From assembly GCA_021157805.1 (NCBI GenBank), contig JAGGVW010000116.1, positions 1-15,158 on the forward strand: a stretch of 15,158 nt of DNA, written 5' to 3'. Every line of letters starts with the position of its first letter. The stretch's first letter is position 1. Origin of the DNA: a bacterium (GTDB taxonomy: Bacteria > Ratteibacteria > UBA8468 > B48-G9 > JAFGKM01). The position numbers were made by a program, and so were the translations under genes. The notes beneath the pieces were generated by a model that saw only the letters and a program-made list of their open reading frames with translations, was not told the DNA's origin and searched no databases. Shown in pieces: positions 1 to 7,247 of this stretch.

Positions 1-3000
1 ACAGATTTTACAGAATTTGCAGATGCTGTGAAAGAGAAAATTATAACTGAAGTTCATCTTGGAATATCTCCTCCAACATTACCAGATACAATTGCAGGTC
101 TTCCTTATTATCAGGATTTATCTGTTGAAGGAGGAGAACCACCTTATACATGGGGAATTGATTCAGGAGAATTTCCTCCTGGATTGGAAATAGACACTTT
201 AACTGGGGAAATAACAGGGGCTGTAACAACTGGAGGAACATATGATTTTGTTGTTGGAGTTACTGATTCTTCTGACCCACCAGTTCATCAATCTCAGAGT
301 TATACAATTACTGCTGATACACCCTCTTATGTACCAGTGGAAAGAACAGGTGGAAAATTGTTATATGTAAAGGATGTAGTGAGAGATACAGATGGAAATA
401 TTACAAATACAGGAAATTTATATATAAAGGATATTGAAACAAGAGAAGAAAGACCACTTACAAATTATACAGGAAATTTCATTATTCGCAACCCTTCTTT
501 TTCTTATAATGGAAGTCAGATAATTTATACAAGCAATGTAAGTGGAAGTTGGAAAATCTATTTAATAAGTTCAGAAGGAACTGTTTCTTCTTCAGACGAA
601 GGAGTAGTATGTGAGAACGGTTATCCCCATCCATATGCTGCTTTATCCCCGGATGGAAGGTTTATTGCATTTGTTCAGGAATATAATGGAAAAACCCAAT
701 TGTGGTACTATGATAGAGAAGAAAGAAAATATTCCATGATAAGAGATGAAAAAGAGTTAATAATTAGAGATATTGCTTTTCTAAATGATGATTACCTTGT
801 ATTTGTTGGAATTTCTCAAAACATTCAGGATATATATAAAATAAGTATAAGTGGATTATCTTTAACAAATTTAACAAATAACTCTCCACCAACTCCTCAA
901 TATGGAAGATTGATGACAACATGGAGATATACTGATTTAATTACTTTTTATGATTATATAAATGATATAACTTACAACCTCAATGAAATTATATACTCAA
1001 AAAGAAACTGGGACCAGTTTGATTATGGAAAGTGGGATATTTACTCATTTAATGCTGATTTTAGAACAGAAGTAAATTTAACAGATACACCTGATATGAA
1101 TGAATATGAACCATCTTTTGGAAATATAGCAGATTTCTGGAGAGGAGATATGTTTTATTCTGCTTCCATATTGGCTGGACCTGATGTATGGAGAGCAAAT
1201 TATGAATGGTATGACTGGTATACTGTAAGTAATTCTTTAAAAGACCAGTGGACAGGAACAACTTCAACAACAGAAAACACAGGAATGATTGATTTCATTC
1301 CATCAACATTCTTTGGAATTTCAGAAAAAATAATAACAATTCCAGAAACAAGATTTTTCTATATAGATGGAGGAAATATTTACAGAGGTGATTACGATGA
1401 AAATACTTCTAACTGGAATTTAATCCAGCCAATAACAACTCCTGCAACAAGAACAGAAATTTCAGGTGCAAAAAACGGAGGAGTTATTGCTTATACAGGA
1501 GGAACTTCACCTACTTATATAACAAAACTAAATCATGATGGAACAGGAGAAGGTATTTTTGCTTCTGATACAGTGAATTTAAGAAACTCATTTGTTTCTG
1601 CAGATGGAAGATGGATAATTTATGTAAAAGAAGAAAGTGGTGGAACTTATGGAATTTATGGAAAATTAACATCAGGGGGAGCAGAACAAACGATTTTATC
1701 AGGAATAACAGAAAGAATTGGAGAAGTTGCATTAAATCACGATATGACAAAAGTTGTATATTCAAAAGAAGAAATTAGTGGAAAATACGACATTTATATA
1801 AGAGATATAATTACTACAGCAAAAACCATAACTGGCAGTGGGACTCCAGTTAATCTTACAAATAGTCCAAATGCAGATGATAGGTATCCTTCATTTTCTC
1901 CTGATGGTCAACTAATAATTTTTGTTTCTGATATCTGGGATAGTACTTCCAGAATTTTCACTATGGATATAAATGGAAATGGACTTACCCTTATTGTTGG
2001 AGATGAAAATGGAAATCCAGTACATCCTGCATGGCCATTTTTTGGTCCTGTAAATTATGATGAAAGTAATTATTACATTTCTTATATTTCAGATAATCCA
2101 GCAGCAGGAACAAGAACAATAAAAGTTGCTTCTTTCCCAGAAACTGACCCAACCCCTGATGATGGAGAAAATCTTGCAACTTTATTATATGATACTAATA
2201 TATCCCCTTCTGATGATAGATATGTATGGGTGATAAAAAGAGAGAAAGGAACAATTGTAGGAGAAAGGAGAATACCTGAAAGAATTGGTTCAGGTTTAAA
2301 CTTTACCTATCAAATTGTCATAGATACAGATGAAGCAAGTTTACCTTCAAGTTTTACTTTAAATGAAATTTTACCAAATACTTTTAATATTAATTCAATT
2401 TCTATAGATGGAAATCCTATACCGACAACAAATTATTCAGTATTTAATAATTTTCCTTCCTCTGGACTTCAGACATTAAAAATTCTCTTTTACTCTGGAT
2501 ATAATTATGGGATAAAAGACCATCTTATTGAAATTGAAGTTCAATCTTCTTCAACTACTGGAAATTACTCAATTAGTGGAAATATTAAATACCTCCTTAA
2601 CGGATTTAATAGAGAAGAAACTATTTCTGGTAGTGGTAAAATAAGTGTTTCTCCTCCATTTATGCCTGTTGATATTTATGACCCTGATGATAATGCTCCT
2701 GATTCAAGTGGAAACAGAGTGCCAAATGGAAATACAGAAGAGCCCAATGGAATAATTGATGACTATGACTTACTTTATGCAATTGATTGCTGGACAATTG
2801 ATGCACAACTTCCAGGATACGGACCAAAATGGCCTTCTGATATAAGCAACTGGGATAACATAATTCTTGCTGTAATAGACATCTGGGCATCTCAGGGGAA
2901 AAAAGGATATTATGACCCAACAGGCGGAGGAGGAAATACACAGGTGAATAATCGTCAAACAAAACCTGGAGAATATGTATTTATTGGAGATAAAGATTCA

Positions 3001-3096
3001 CCTGGAGATAATTTACCTGAAATATATGCACCTGATGGAGCAACTCCTGGATATCCTGAGATGTTCTGGACCCAGGGAGAATGGGCTAATCCATAA
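1..3096 (+). CDS. Secreted TolB/PD40 propeller protein with He_PIG and dockerin-like modules (5' partial)
   Basis: The frame is open to base 1 with coding-like sequence (T-D-F-T-E-F-A-D-A-V), so the gene starts outside the window; the GTG at 28 is internal. 1031 residues are visible. The first ~20 residues could be the last helix of a VWA domain (weak guess). Residues ~27-101 match a He_PIG Ig-like domain (PPYTW, PPGLEIDTLTGEITG, Y-x-F-V-V-x-V-T-D). Residues ~117-705 carry irregular PD40/TolB-type blades, best seen as YNGSQIIYTS, SPDGRFIAFV, SADGRWIIYV and SPDGQLIIFVSD. Residues ~755-885 are probably a divergent copy of the sandwich domain shared across this window. Residues ~888-972 are a degenerate dockerin-like module (IDDYDLLYAID-x-W ... 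NWDNIILAVIDIWA ... GYYD), followed by a Gly-rich linker and a ~50-residue tail. It is probably a non-enzymatic surface or extracellular binding protein. Its closest relative here is the minus-strand gene at the right edge. Domain calls are good; function is inferred. Confidence 0.85.
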   Translation, partial: TDFTEFADAVKEKIITEVHLGISPPTLPDTIAGLPYYQDLSVEGGEPPYTWGIDSGEFPPGLEIDTLTGEITGAVTTGGTYDFVVGVTDSSDPPVHQSQSYTITADTPSYVPVERTGGKLLYVKDVVRDTDGNITNTGNLYIKDIETREERPLTNYTGNFIIRNPSFSYNGSQIIYTSNVSGSWKIYLISSEGTVSSSDEGVVCENGYPHPYAALSPDGRFIAFVQEYNGKTQLWYYDREERKYSMIRDEKELIIRDIAFLNDDYLVFVGISQNIQDIYKISISGLSLTNLTNNSPPTPQYGRLMTTWRYTDLITFYDYINDITYNLNEIIYSKRNWDQFDYGKWDIYSFNADFRTEVNLTDTPDMNEYEPSFGNIADFWRGDMFYSASILAGPDVWRANYEWYDWYTVSNSLKDQWTGTTSTTENTGMIDFIPSTFFGISEKIITIPETRFFYIDGGNIYRGDYDENTSNWNLIQPITTPATRTEISGAKNGGVIAYTGGTSPTYITKLNHDGTGEGIFASDTVNLRNSFVSADGRWIIYVKEESGGTYGIYGKLTSGGAEQTILSGITERIGEVALNHDMTKVVYSKEEISGKYDIYIRDIITTAKTITGSGTPVNLTNSPNADDRYPSFSPDGQLIIFVSDIWDSTSRIFTMDINGNGLTLIVGDENGNPVHPAWPFFGPVNYDESNYYISYISDNPAAGTRTIKVASFPETDPTPDDGENLATLLYDTNISPSDDRYVWVIKREKGTIVGERRIPERIGSGLNFTYQIVIDTDEASLPSSFTLNEILPNTFNINSISIDGNPIPTTNYSVFNNFPSSGLQTLKILFYSGYNYGIKDHLIEIEVQSSSTTGNYSISGNIKYLLNGFNREETISGSGKISVSPPFMPVDIYDPDDNAPDSSGNRVPNGNTEEPNGIIDDYDLLYAIDCWTIDAQLPGYGPKWPSDISNWDNIILAVIDIWASQGKKGYYDPTGGGGNTQVNNRQTKPGEYVFIGDKDSPGDNLPEIYAPDGATPGYPEMFWTQGEWANP

Positions 3097-3098
3097 AT

Positions 3099-3127
3099 TT
3101 GACTTTTACCTGAAAAAAATATATCAT
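3099..3127 (+). promoter_or_regulatory. Predicted sigma70-type promoter for the dockerin gene
   Basis: TTGACT (3099-3104), a 17-base AT-rich spacer, and TATCAT (3122-3127); each hexamer has five of six consensus bases. Transcription would begin near 3134-3135, only 4-5 bases before the ATG at 3139. There is no Shine-Dalgarno sequence in the gap, so the mRNA may be nearly leaderless. The promoter sits in the 42-base gap after the upstream stop codon and could also serve the PilZ gene. An alternative pair, TTTACC (3105) and TATATT (3128), would start transcription inside the gene and is less likely. Predicted from sequence only. Confidence 0.55.
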
Positions 3128-3138
3128 TATATTCAAAA

Positions 3139-3738
3139 ATGGGAAAAATAAATTTTTTGTTCATCATTTTCTCTATTTTATTTATGAACATTTCTCTCTT
3201 TACTTCAGATACAGCAACAAGAGACCTACCTGATTATTATACTGCGGGAAGTAATTTTGAAGTTACAATTTATGTTAATACAGATACTCAAAATCCTCCT
3301 ACAGGTGTTATAATCAGTGAAACTTTACCTTCTAACTGGTCAATTATTTCTTCAAATCCACAATGGTCAAAGTACCAGTCCTCAACAAATACATATAAAT
3401 GGCTTAAATTCAATTCTTCAGGTGTTTCTCCTTTTACAATAACTTATACAGTTTCAGTTCCGGAAGGAACAACGGGTACTTATGAGTTTTCTGGTATAAT
3501 AAATACAACTACCAGTGGAGAAGTTTCCATTGAAGGAGACACTTATATTTCCGATAATATCCAGAAAGGTGATATAAATGGAGATGGGGAAGTTGATATA
3601 AGTGATGTTATTTTATGTTTAAGGCAGGCAGTAGAACTTGACCCACCACAACCAGATTTAGCAGATATAAACGAAGATGGGGAAATTGATATAAGTGATG
3701 TTATTTTAATTTTGAGAATAGCAGTTGGTCTTGATTAA
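3139..3738 (+). CDS. Small secreted sandwich-domain protein with type I dockerin
   Basis: 199 residues. An N-terminal signal peptide (~1-23: MGKIN, then a hydrophobic core) is followed by one copy of the window's shared beta-sandwich domain (~27-137: RDLPDYYTAG, GVIISETLP, TYKWLKF, ITYTVSVPEG, IEGD). Then comes a textbook type I dockerin with two calcium loops, D145-x-N147-x-D149-G and D176-x-N178-x-D180-G, each continuing into a D-I-S-D-V-I-L helix. Dockerins bind cohesin domains on other proteins, usually in multiprotein surface or extracellular assemblies; no cohesin is recognisable in this window. The signal peptide and sandwich domain resemble the probable lipoprotein at 5810-6265, which lacks the dockerin, suggesting the two are paralogues. 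There is no ribosome binding site, but a good promoter lies just upstream. The PilZ gene follows after 31 bases. The dockerin is near certain; the ligand is unknown. Confidence 0.92.
   Translation: MGKINFLFIIFSILFMNISLFTSDTATRDLPDYYTAGSNFEVTIYVNTDTQNPPTGVIISETLPSNWSIISSNPQWSKYQSSTNTYKWLKFNSSGVSPFTITYTVSVPEGTTGTYEFSGIINTTTSGEVSIEGDTYISDNIQKGDINGDGEVDISDVILCLRQAVELDPPQPDLADINEDGEIDISDVILILRIAVGLD
3571..3708 (+). repeat. Duplicated dockerin half-repeats, nearly identical at DNA level
   Basis: Two 45-base units, 3571-3615 and 3664-3708, encode the two dockerin calcium-loop/helix motifs and differ at 3 of 45 bases by my hand alignment (one silent, two changing an amino acid: Gly/Glu and Val/Ile). 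The last 23 bases of the units are identical. This is the normal dockerin internal duplication, but unusually well conserved at nucleotide level, suggesting recent duplication or conversion between the halves. Confidence 0.85.
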
Positions 3739-3769
3739 ATCACATCGAAAGTTCCAGAAATTAAAATAA

Positions 3770-5773
3770 ATGATATTCAAAACAGATGAAAAATGTCTTG
3801 TTTTTCTAAAAGGAAAACTGTTCAGAGGGGTTATTATTTCTGTTGTCTCTGAAAATGAGATTGTTTTAAAAATTTATCCCCCATTTAAATATGAAGAAGA
3901 AAAAGTAGATGGAGAAATTTATTTTACAAGAAGTGCCAGGAGATTTTATGCTAAAGCACGATTTATTTTTATAAATGAAGTTGAAGTTATTGTAAAAGTT
4001 CTTTCTCCCATTTTACCTGATAGAAGGAAAGATATAAGAATTAAGTTATATCCTTTAAGTGTAAAACTTGTAAAAGGATTTAATGAAATAAATGGAGAAA
4101 TTATTAATATTTCCTTCTCTGGAGCAAAAATAAAAACAGATTACCCTTTAAAAAAAGGAGAAAATTACAAAATTGAGATTGATTTTGGTAAGGAAATTTT
4201 TAGAGGTGAATGTGTAGTGGCTGAAGTTTATACAGATTTTGAAGTGTATTACGGTATTTCTTTTGAAAATATTTCTTATAAGAATGAAGAAATCCTTGAA
4301 AAATTTTTGAAAATTATTGAAGAAGAAAACGAAATTGGCTTTTATAGAATAGTTAGAAAAATTTATTTAGATATTCTCGGGGATATTTCTACTGGTATTC
4401 ATAAAGTTAGTGGTAGAAACTGTATTATAAGAGAGATAAAAAAACAATTAATTAGAGAGGACTTCACAAAAGATATTGATAAAATCCGTTTTTTATCACA
4501 CCCAAACTTGACAAAAATAAACAGGATAATAAAAAGAGATGAATATTTTGTTATTATGGAAGAAGTAAAAGGAGAGATTTTATCTTCCCTTATAGAAAAT
4601 AAAGGTGTTTTTTCTATTTATTCTGCCTGCGAGATAATTTTACAGATTCTTGAAGGAATTAATTATCTTGAAAAAATGGGATTGAGACCTTCGTTTATTC
4701 TTCCATCAGGTATTTTTATTGACGATAATGGAAAAATTAAAATGTTTGATGTTATTTTTTCCTCTTATGTTGATATAAACCAACTTTTAAAATTGAATTT
4801 AAAAGGTTCTTTCATTTATTCCAGCCCTTTTTATCAAATAGAAATTCCATATTATTTAAGTCCATTATTAAAAAAAGGAAAAGAAGATTTAAATACTTAT
4901 TTTTATTCTATTGGTGCTGTTTTTTATAAAATGCTTTCCGGGATGCTTCCTGTGAGAATGAATAGAAATTTACCAGAAGGGTTTATGAATCTGATTTTAA
5001 AGCTCACATCTGCAGAAAAACTGGAAATAGAAGAAATTATGGAAGAAGTTGAGTTCCTGATGAGTGGAAGCGAAAGTCAGGGAAAGGATGGAAAGAGAGA
5101 AGAAAGAAAAGAATATAGAGAAAAAAGGAGCATAAGATTTAAAATACCAGATGTAAAACTTTTAGAAATTTCAAGAAAATTTTTTAAAAATATTATCGGA
5201 GAATTTAAGAAGTTCTTTATAAAGTATTTTTATTTCAAAAAAAGAGAATTATTCAAACCATACAAAAAAATTATTCTAATTTCAACAATTTCTATTCTTT
5301 TTCTTTCAACTATTTTTTACTGGATTTATTCTGAATTTTATGCTCCTGTTTTAATATTACAAAAACCACCGCCTGTTGAAGTAAAAGTAAAAAACTTCAA
5401 TGTAAAAAAAAACAGGAGAAAAGAACAAAATAAAGAAATAACAGTAAATATTAAAGTGCCAGAATTTAGAATAAAAGAAGAAGTAAATAAAGAAAATTTT
5501 GAAGAATTGCTTTTGAAATATAAATTACCTGTTTATACAATTAAAGATAAAAAATATATAAGTTTGAGAACAATGGAAAAAGTTTTGAGGTTTAAAAATG
5601 TTAAAGTTGGAAAGGACATAATATTTTTTGAATATAAAGATAAGGAAGTTTTGATAAATTTAAGAAAAAATGAGATAAACATAAATGGGAAAATTAAAAA
5701 ATTAGAAAATCCAGTTAAAACCATACTTGAAGAAAAATTAATATCTGTATCTACTATAAAAACAATTTTATAG
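3770..5773 (+). CDS. PilZ–pseudokinase–TM–Cu-amine-oxidase-N-like receptor
   Basis: 667 residues; an in-frame TAA directly before the ATG fixes the start. Residues 1-84 resemble a YcgR-type N-terminal PilZN barrel. Residues ~85-182 are a PilZ domain keeping both c-di-GMP motifs: R86-x-x-x-R90 and N113-x-S115-x-x-G118. Residues ~191-430 align with Hanks-type kinases (FLSHPNL, VIMEEVKGEIL, YSIGAVFYKMLSGMLP) but the catalytic residues are gone: VAIK Lys is Arg221, HRDxKPxN reads PSFILPSG, and DFG reads DVI. It should be a pseudokinase. After a basic linker, residues ~500-520 form one membrane helix with positive residues before it, placing the N-terminus in the cytoplasm. Residues ~585-667 match the copper amine oxidase N-terminal-like family (YISLRTMEKVL, ININGK, ISVSTI), outside the membrane. 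Likely role: signal transfer across the membrane in response to c-di-GMP (inference). No clear ribosome binding site; probably co-transcribed with the dockerin gene. Confidence 0.9.
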   Translation: MIFKTDEKCLVFLKGKLFRGVIISVVSENEIVLKIYPPFKYEEEKVDGEIYFTRSARRFYAKARFIFINEVEVIVKVLSPILPDRRKDIRIKLYPLSVKLVKGFNEINGEIINISFSGAKIKTDYPLKKGENYKIEIDFGKEIFRGECVVAEVYTDFEVYYGISFENISYKNEEILEKFLKIIEEENEIGFYRIVRKIYLDILGDISTGIHKVSGRNCIIREIKKQLIREDFTKDIDKIRFLSHPNLTKINRIIKRDEYFVIMEEVKGEILSSLIENKGVFSIYSACEIILQILEGINYLEKMGLRPSFILPSGIFIDDNGKIKMFDVIFSSYVDINQLLKLNLKGSFIYSSPFYQIEIPYYLSPLLKKGKEDLNTYFYSIGAVFYKMLSGMLPVRMNRNLPEGFMNLILKLTSAEKLEIEEIMEEVEFLMSGSESQGKDGKREERKEYREKRSIRFKIPDVKLLEISRKFFKNIIGEFKKFFIKYFYFKKRELFKPYKKIILISTISILFLSTIFYWIYSEFYAPVLILQKPPPVEVKVKNFNVKKNRRKEQNKEITVNIKVPEFRIKEEVNKENFEELLLKYKLPVYTIKDKKYISLRTMEKVLRFKNVKVGKDIIFFEYKDKEVLINLRKNEININGKIKKLENPVKTILEEKLISVSTIKTIL

Positions 5774-5809
5774 ATTTTCCCAGAACCGCGTCTTCCAAAC
5801 CAGGTCCTC
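5774..5809. other. Convergent intergenic junction with GC-rich block
   Basis: This 36-base gap separates the stop codons of two converging genes. Bases 5779-5808 are 18/30 G+C, clearly above the AT-rich surroundings. On the minus strand AGGACC (5808-5803) can pair with GGTTCT (5787-5782) with one G-U pair across a 15-base loop, giving a weak hairpin just after the stop. No T-tract follows in either direction, so I do not call a rho-independent terminator. Confidence 0.5.
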
Positions 5810-6265
5810 TTATGGATTATTCCTTATTTTTTTATCACCACCAATTGGTATATTTTTTTCTCTGAATGTTTTAATTACCCCCTTAAATTCCTTTTCTCCA
5901 TTTTCACCTTCCGGGATTTTAACTGTATATGTAATTTCAAAAGGTAAAATTTCCTTCCCGTAAAAGAGGTATTTATAAGTATTTTTCTCTCTTTTCATAT
6001 ACTGAGGGGTTGACTTGATTATTTCCCATCTTTCAGGGATTTTTTCTTCTACAATAATTCCTGGCGTTTTCTTTGCTGGAGAAACTACAATTTTTACTTT
6101 TATCGCTTTCCCTGCTTTATAATACTCTGGTAAAAATCTTATTGCAGTTGACCTGCTGGTAATTTCTTTCTCTTTTTTTATTTTCCCTAATTCTTTTTTG
6201 TTTGTTGAAGCACAGGACATAAAAAATAAAGATAAAATTGTGATTAAGGTATTTATTTTCCCCAT
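5810..6265 (-). CDS. Probable lipoprotein with one shared sandwich domain
   Basis: 151 residues and last gene of the minus-strand operon. The N-terminus has a short signal peptide ending F-M-S-C18, an imperfect lipobox, so lipid anchoring at C18 is likely but not certain. A Lys-rich linker (~20-40) leads to one copy of the shared beta-sandwich domain (~43-146): RFLPEYYKAG, GIIVEEKIPERW, TYKYLFYG, ITYTVKIPEG and a closing GGD. The protein stops where the plus-strand paralogue (3139-3738) continues into a dockerin, and the two signal peptides are alike (MGKIN ... FM). The start is supported by AAGGAGG three bases upstream, a short but strong site. It may act as a membrane-bound partner or adaptor for the secreted proteins; nothing enzymatic is visible. 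Confidence 0.85.
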   Translation of the reverse strand: MGKINTLITILSLFFMSCASTNKKELGKIKKEKEITSRSTAIRFLPEYYKAGKAIKVKIVVSPAKKTPGIIVEEKIPERWEIIKSTPQYMKREKNTYKYLFYGKEILPFEITYTVKIPEGENGEKEFKGVIKTFREKNIPIGGDKKIRNNP

Positions 6266-6268
6266 TTT

Positions 6269-6275
6269 CCTCCTT
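6269..6275 (-). promoter_or_regulatory. Ribosome binding site AAGGAGG
   Basis: A perfect AAGGAGG lies only 3 bases before the ATG at 6265. It supports that start despite the tight spacing and contrasts with the plus-strand genes, which show no such site. Confidence 0.75.
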
Positions 6276-6282
6276 CTTTTTC

Positions 6283-6295
6283 AGAACCCGGTTCT
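6283..6295. repeat. GC-rich palindrome overlapping a stop codon
   Basis: AGAACC-C-GGTTCT, a perfect 6-bp dyad around one central base. It overlaps two bases of the TAG stop (6294-6296) of the stalk-protein gene and precedes the ribosome binding site of the next gene. As RNA the loop is too tight for all six pairs, so it could be an intercistronic hairpin, a protein-binding site or a repeat remnant. No T-run follows. Confidence 0.5.
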
Positions 6296-7247
6296 ATAAA
6301 GTTGATTGTCCTGTTATTGTCCCCTTTCCTGCTGTTGTTTTATAACTTCCTGTTATTTTCCCTCCACCTTCTCCCTGTAAAGTATAATTTATTGTTTGTG
6401 ATGAAATACCCCTGCCATAAAAAAGCCATTTGTATGTCTTATCTGTCTTTTTTGCATATTTTGGAGAAGAATTAGTTATAGTGTAATTTGCAGGAATTGT
6501 CTCTGTTATTATAAGCCCTGATATGTTTTGTTTTATTTCTATATTCAGAGAAACATTTGCCCCACCTGAAAAAGTTGAAATACTTCTTGTTATTGTTAAT
6601 ATTTCAGGATTGTTGTTATTATCTTCTTCATTATTGTTTTCATCATTCTCATTGTTGTTCCCTTCATTTTCTCCTGTATTTGGTGCCGATGAATTTCCAG
6701 AATATTCAGTAGATGGACCTGATGTAATTGGCGTTCCCCCCATTGATGAAGAACTGTTATTATCTCCTTTATTACTTTTTTTTATATTTGAAGAAGAAGT
6801 TGTAGAGGATATACGAGATGAATATATGGGAGAAGAATTGTATTTTTGAGGAGAAGAATAGGTTGGAGTAAATTTAGAACCTGTTGAACTTCTCATTCCA
6901 ACTGATAAAGAAGAATTATTGTAAGAATTATGTTCCCATTTATCTTTATATTTTTCATTTAAAGCAAGTATTTTCTTTAACCATTCTTTCTTTTCTTTCT
7001 TTTCTCCTTTAATAAGTTTCTTTAGTTTTTCTTTCTTTTCTGATGGGATATTTTCAATTTTTTCTTTCTTCTTTTCTGTTTTTATCAATTTTTCTTTAAT
7101 TACTTCAGTTGGTGATACCTTTTCAATTGACTTTGAAACAGAGACATTTTTTTCTTTGTTTTTAGCAGGACCAATAAGAAAAAACATTATAATAATTAAA
7201 ACCCCTGATAAAAAACCTATAATTAGTTTAGTCATTTCTTTTTTCAT
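6294..7247 (-). CDS. Membrane-anchored stalk protein with C-terminal sandwich domain
   Basis: 317 residues. One N-terminal membrane helix (~8-26) acts as an uncleaved anchor or signal. Next come a highly charged Lys/Glu-rich stretch (~29-104), probably helical, and a long Ser/Asn/Gly-rich low-complexity linker (~107-214). The C-terminal ~100 residues are a copy of the shared beta-sandwich domain ([22 protein letters not shown]). The layout suggests a head held away from the membrane on a flexible stalk. The ATG overlaps the TGA of the upstream gene (ATGA), a hallmark of translational coupling; a modest AAGG lies just ahead. The low-complexity part will give poor homology hits, so the domain is easily missed. 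No catalytic motif is seen. Confidence 0.85.
   Translation of the reverse strand: MKKEMTKLIIGFLSGVLIIIMFFLIGPAKNKEKNVSVSKSIEKVSPTEVIKEKLIKTEKKKEKIENIPSEKKEKLKKLIKGEKKEKKEWLKKILALNEKYKDKWEHNSYNNSSLSVGMRSSTGSKFTPTYSSPQKYNSSPIYSSRISSTTSSSNIKKSNKGDNNSSSSMGGTPITSGPSTEYSGNSSAPNTGENEGNNNENDENNNEEDNNNNPEILTITRSISTFSGGANVSLNIEIKQNISGLIITETIPANYTITNSSPKYAKKTDKTYKWLFYGRGISSQTINYTLQGEGGGKITGSYKTTAGKGTITGQSTL

Noticed and set aside
28..30. GTG as the start of the first gene
   Set aside because: The frame is open to base 1 with protein-like sequence, no binding site precedes it, and the protein would lack a signal peptide; it is a 5' partial gene.
2660..3191. Minus-strand frames opposite the end of the first gene and the start of the dockerin gene
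   Set aside because: They are antisense to recognisable domains and the promoter, with no domain of their own.
3960..5060. Active Ser/Thr kinase
   Set aside because: The fold-level motifs are there but the catalytic Lys, the HRD Asp and the DFG Phe-Gly are all replaced.
5774..5835. Bidirectional rho-independent terminator between the converging genes
   Set aside because: The only hairpin is weak with a 15-base loop, and no T-run follows it directly on either strand.
6523..6849. Plus-strand frame of 108 codons opposite the stalk gene
   Set aside because: It mirrors the Ser/Asn-rich low-complexity codons of the minus-strand gene and has no binding site or domain.
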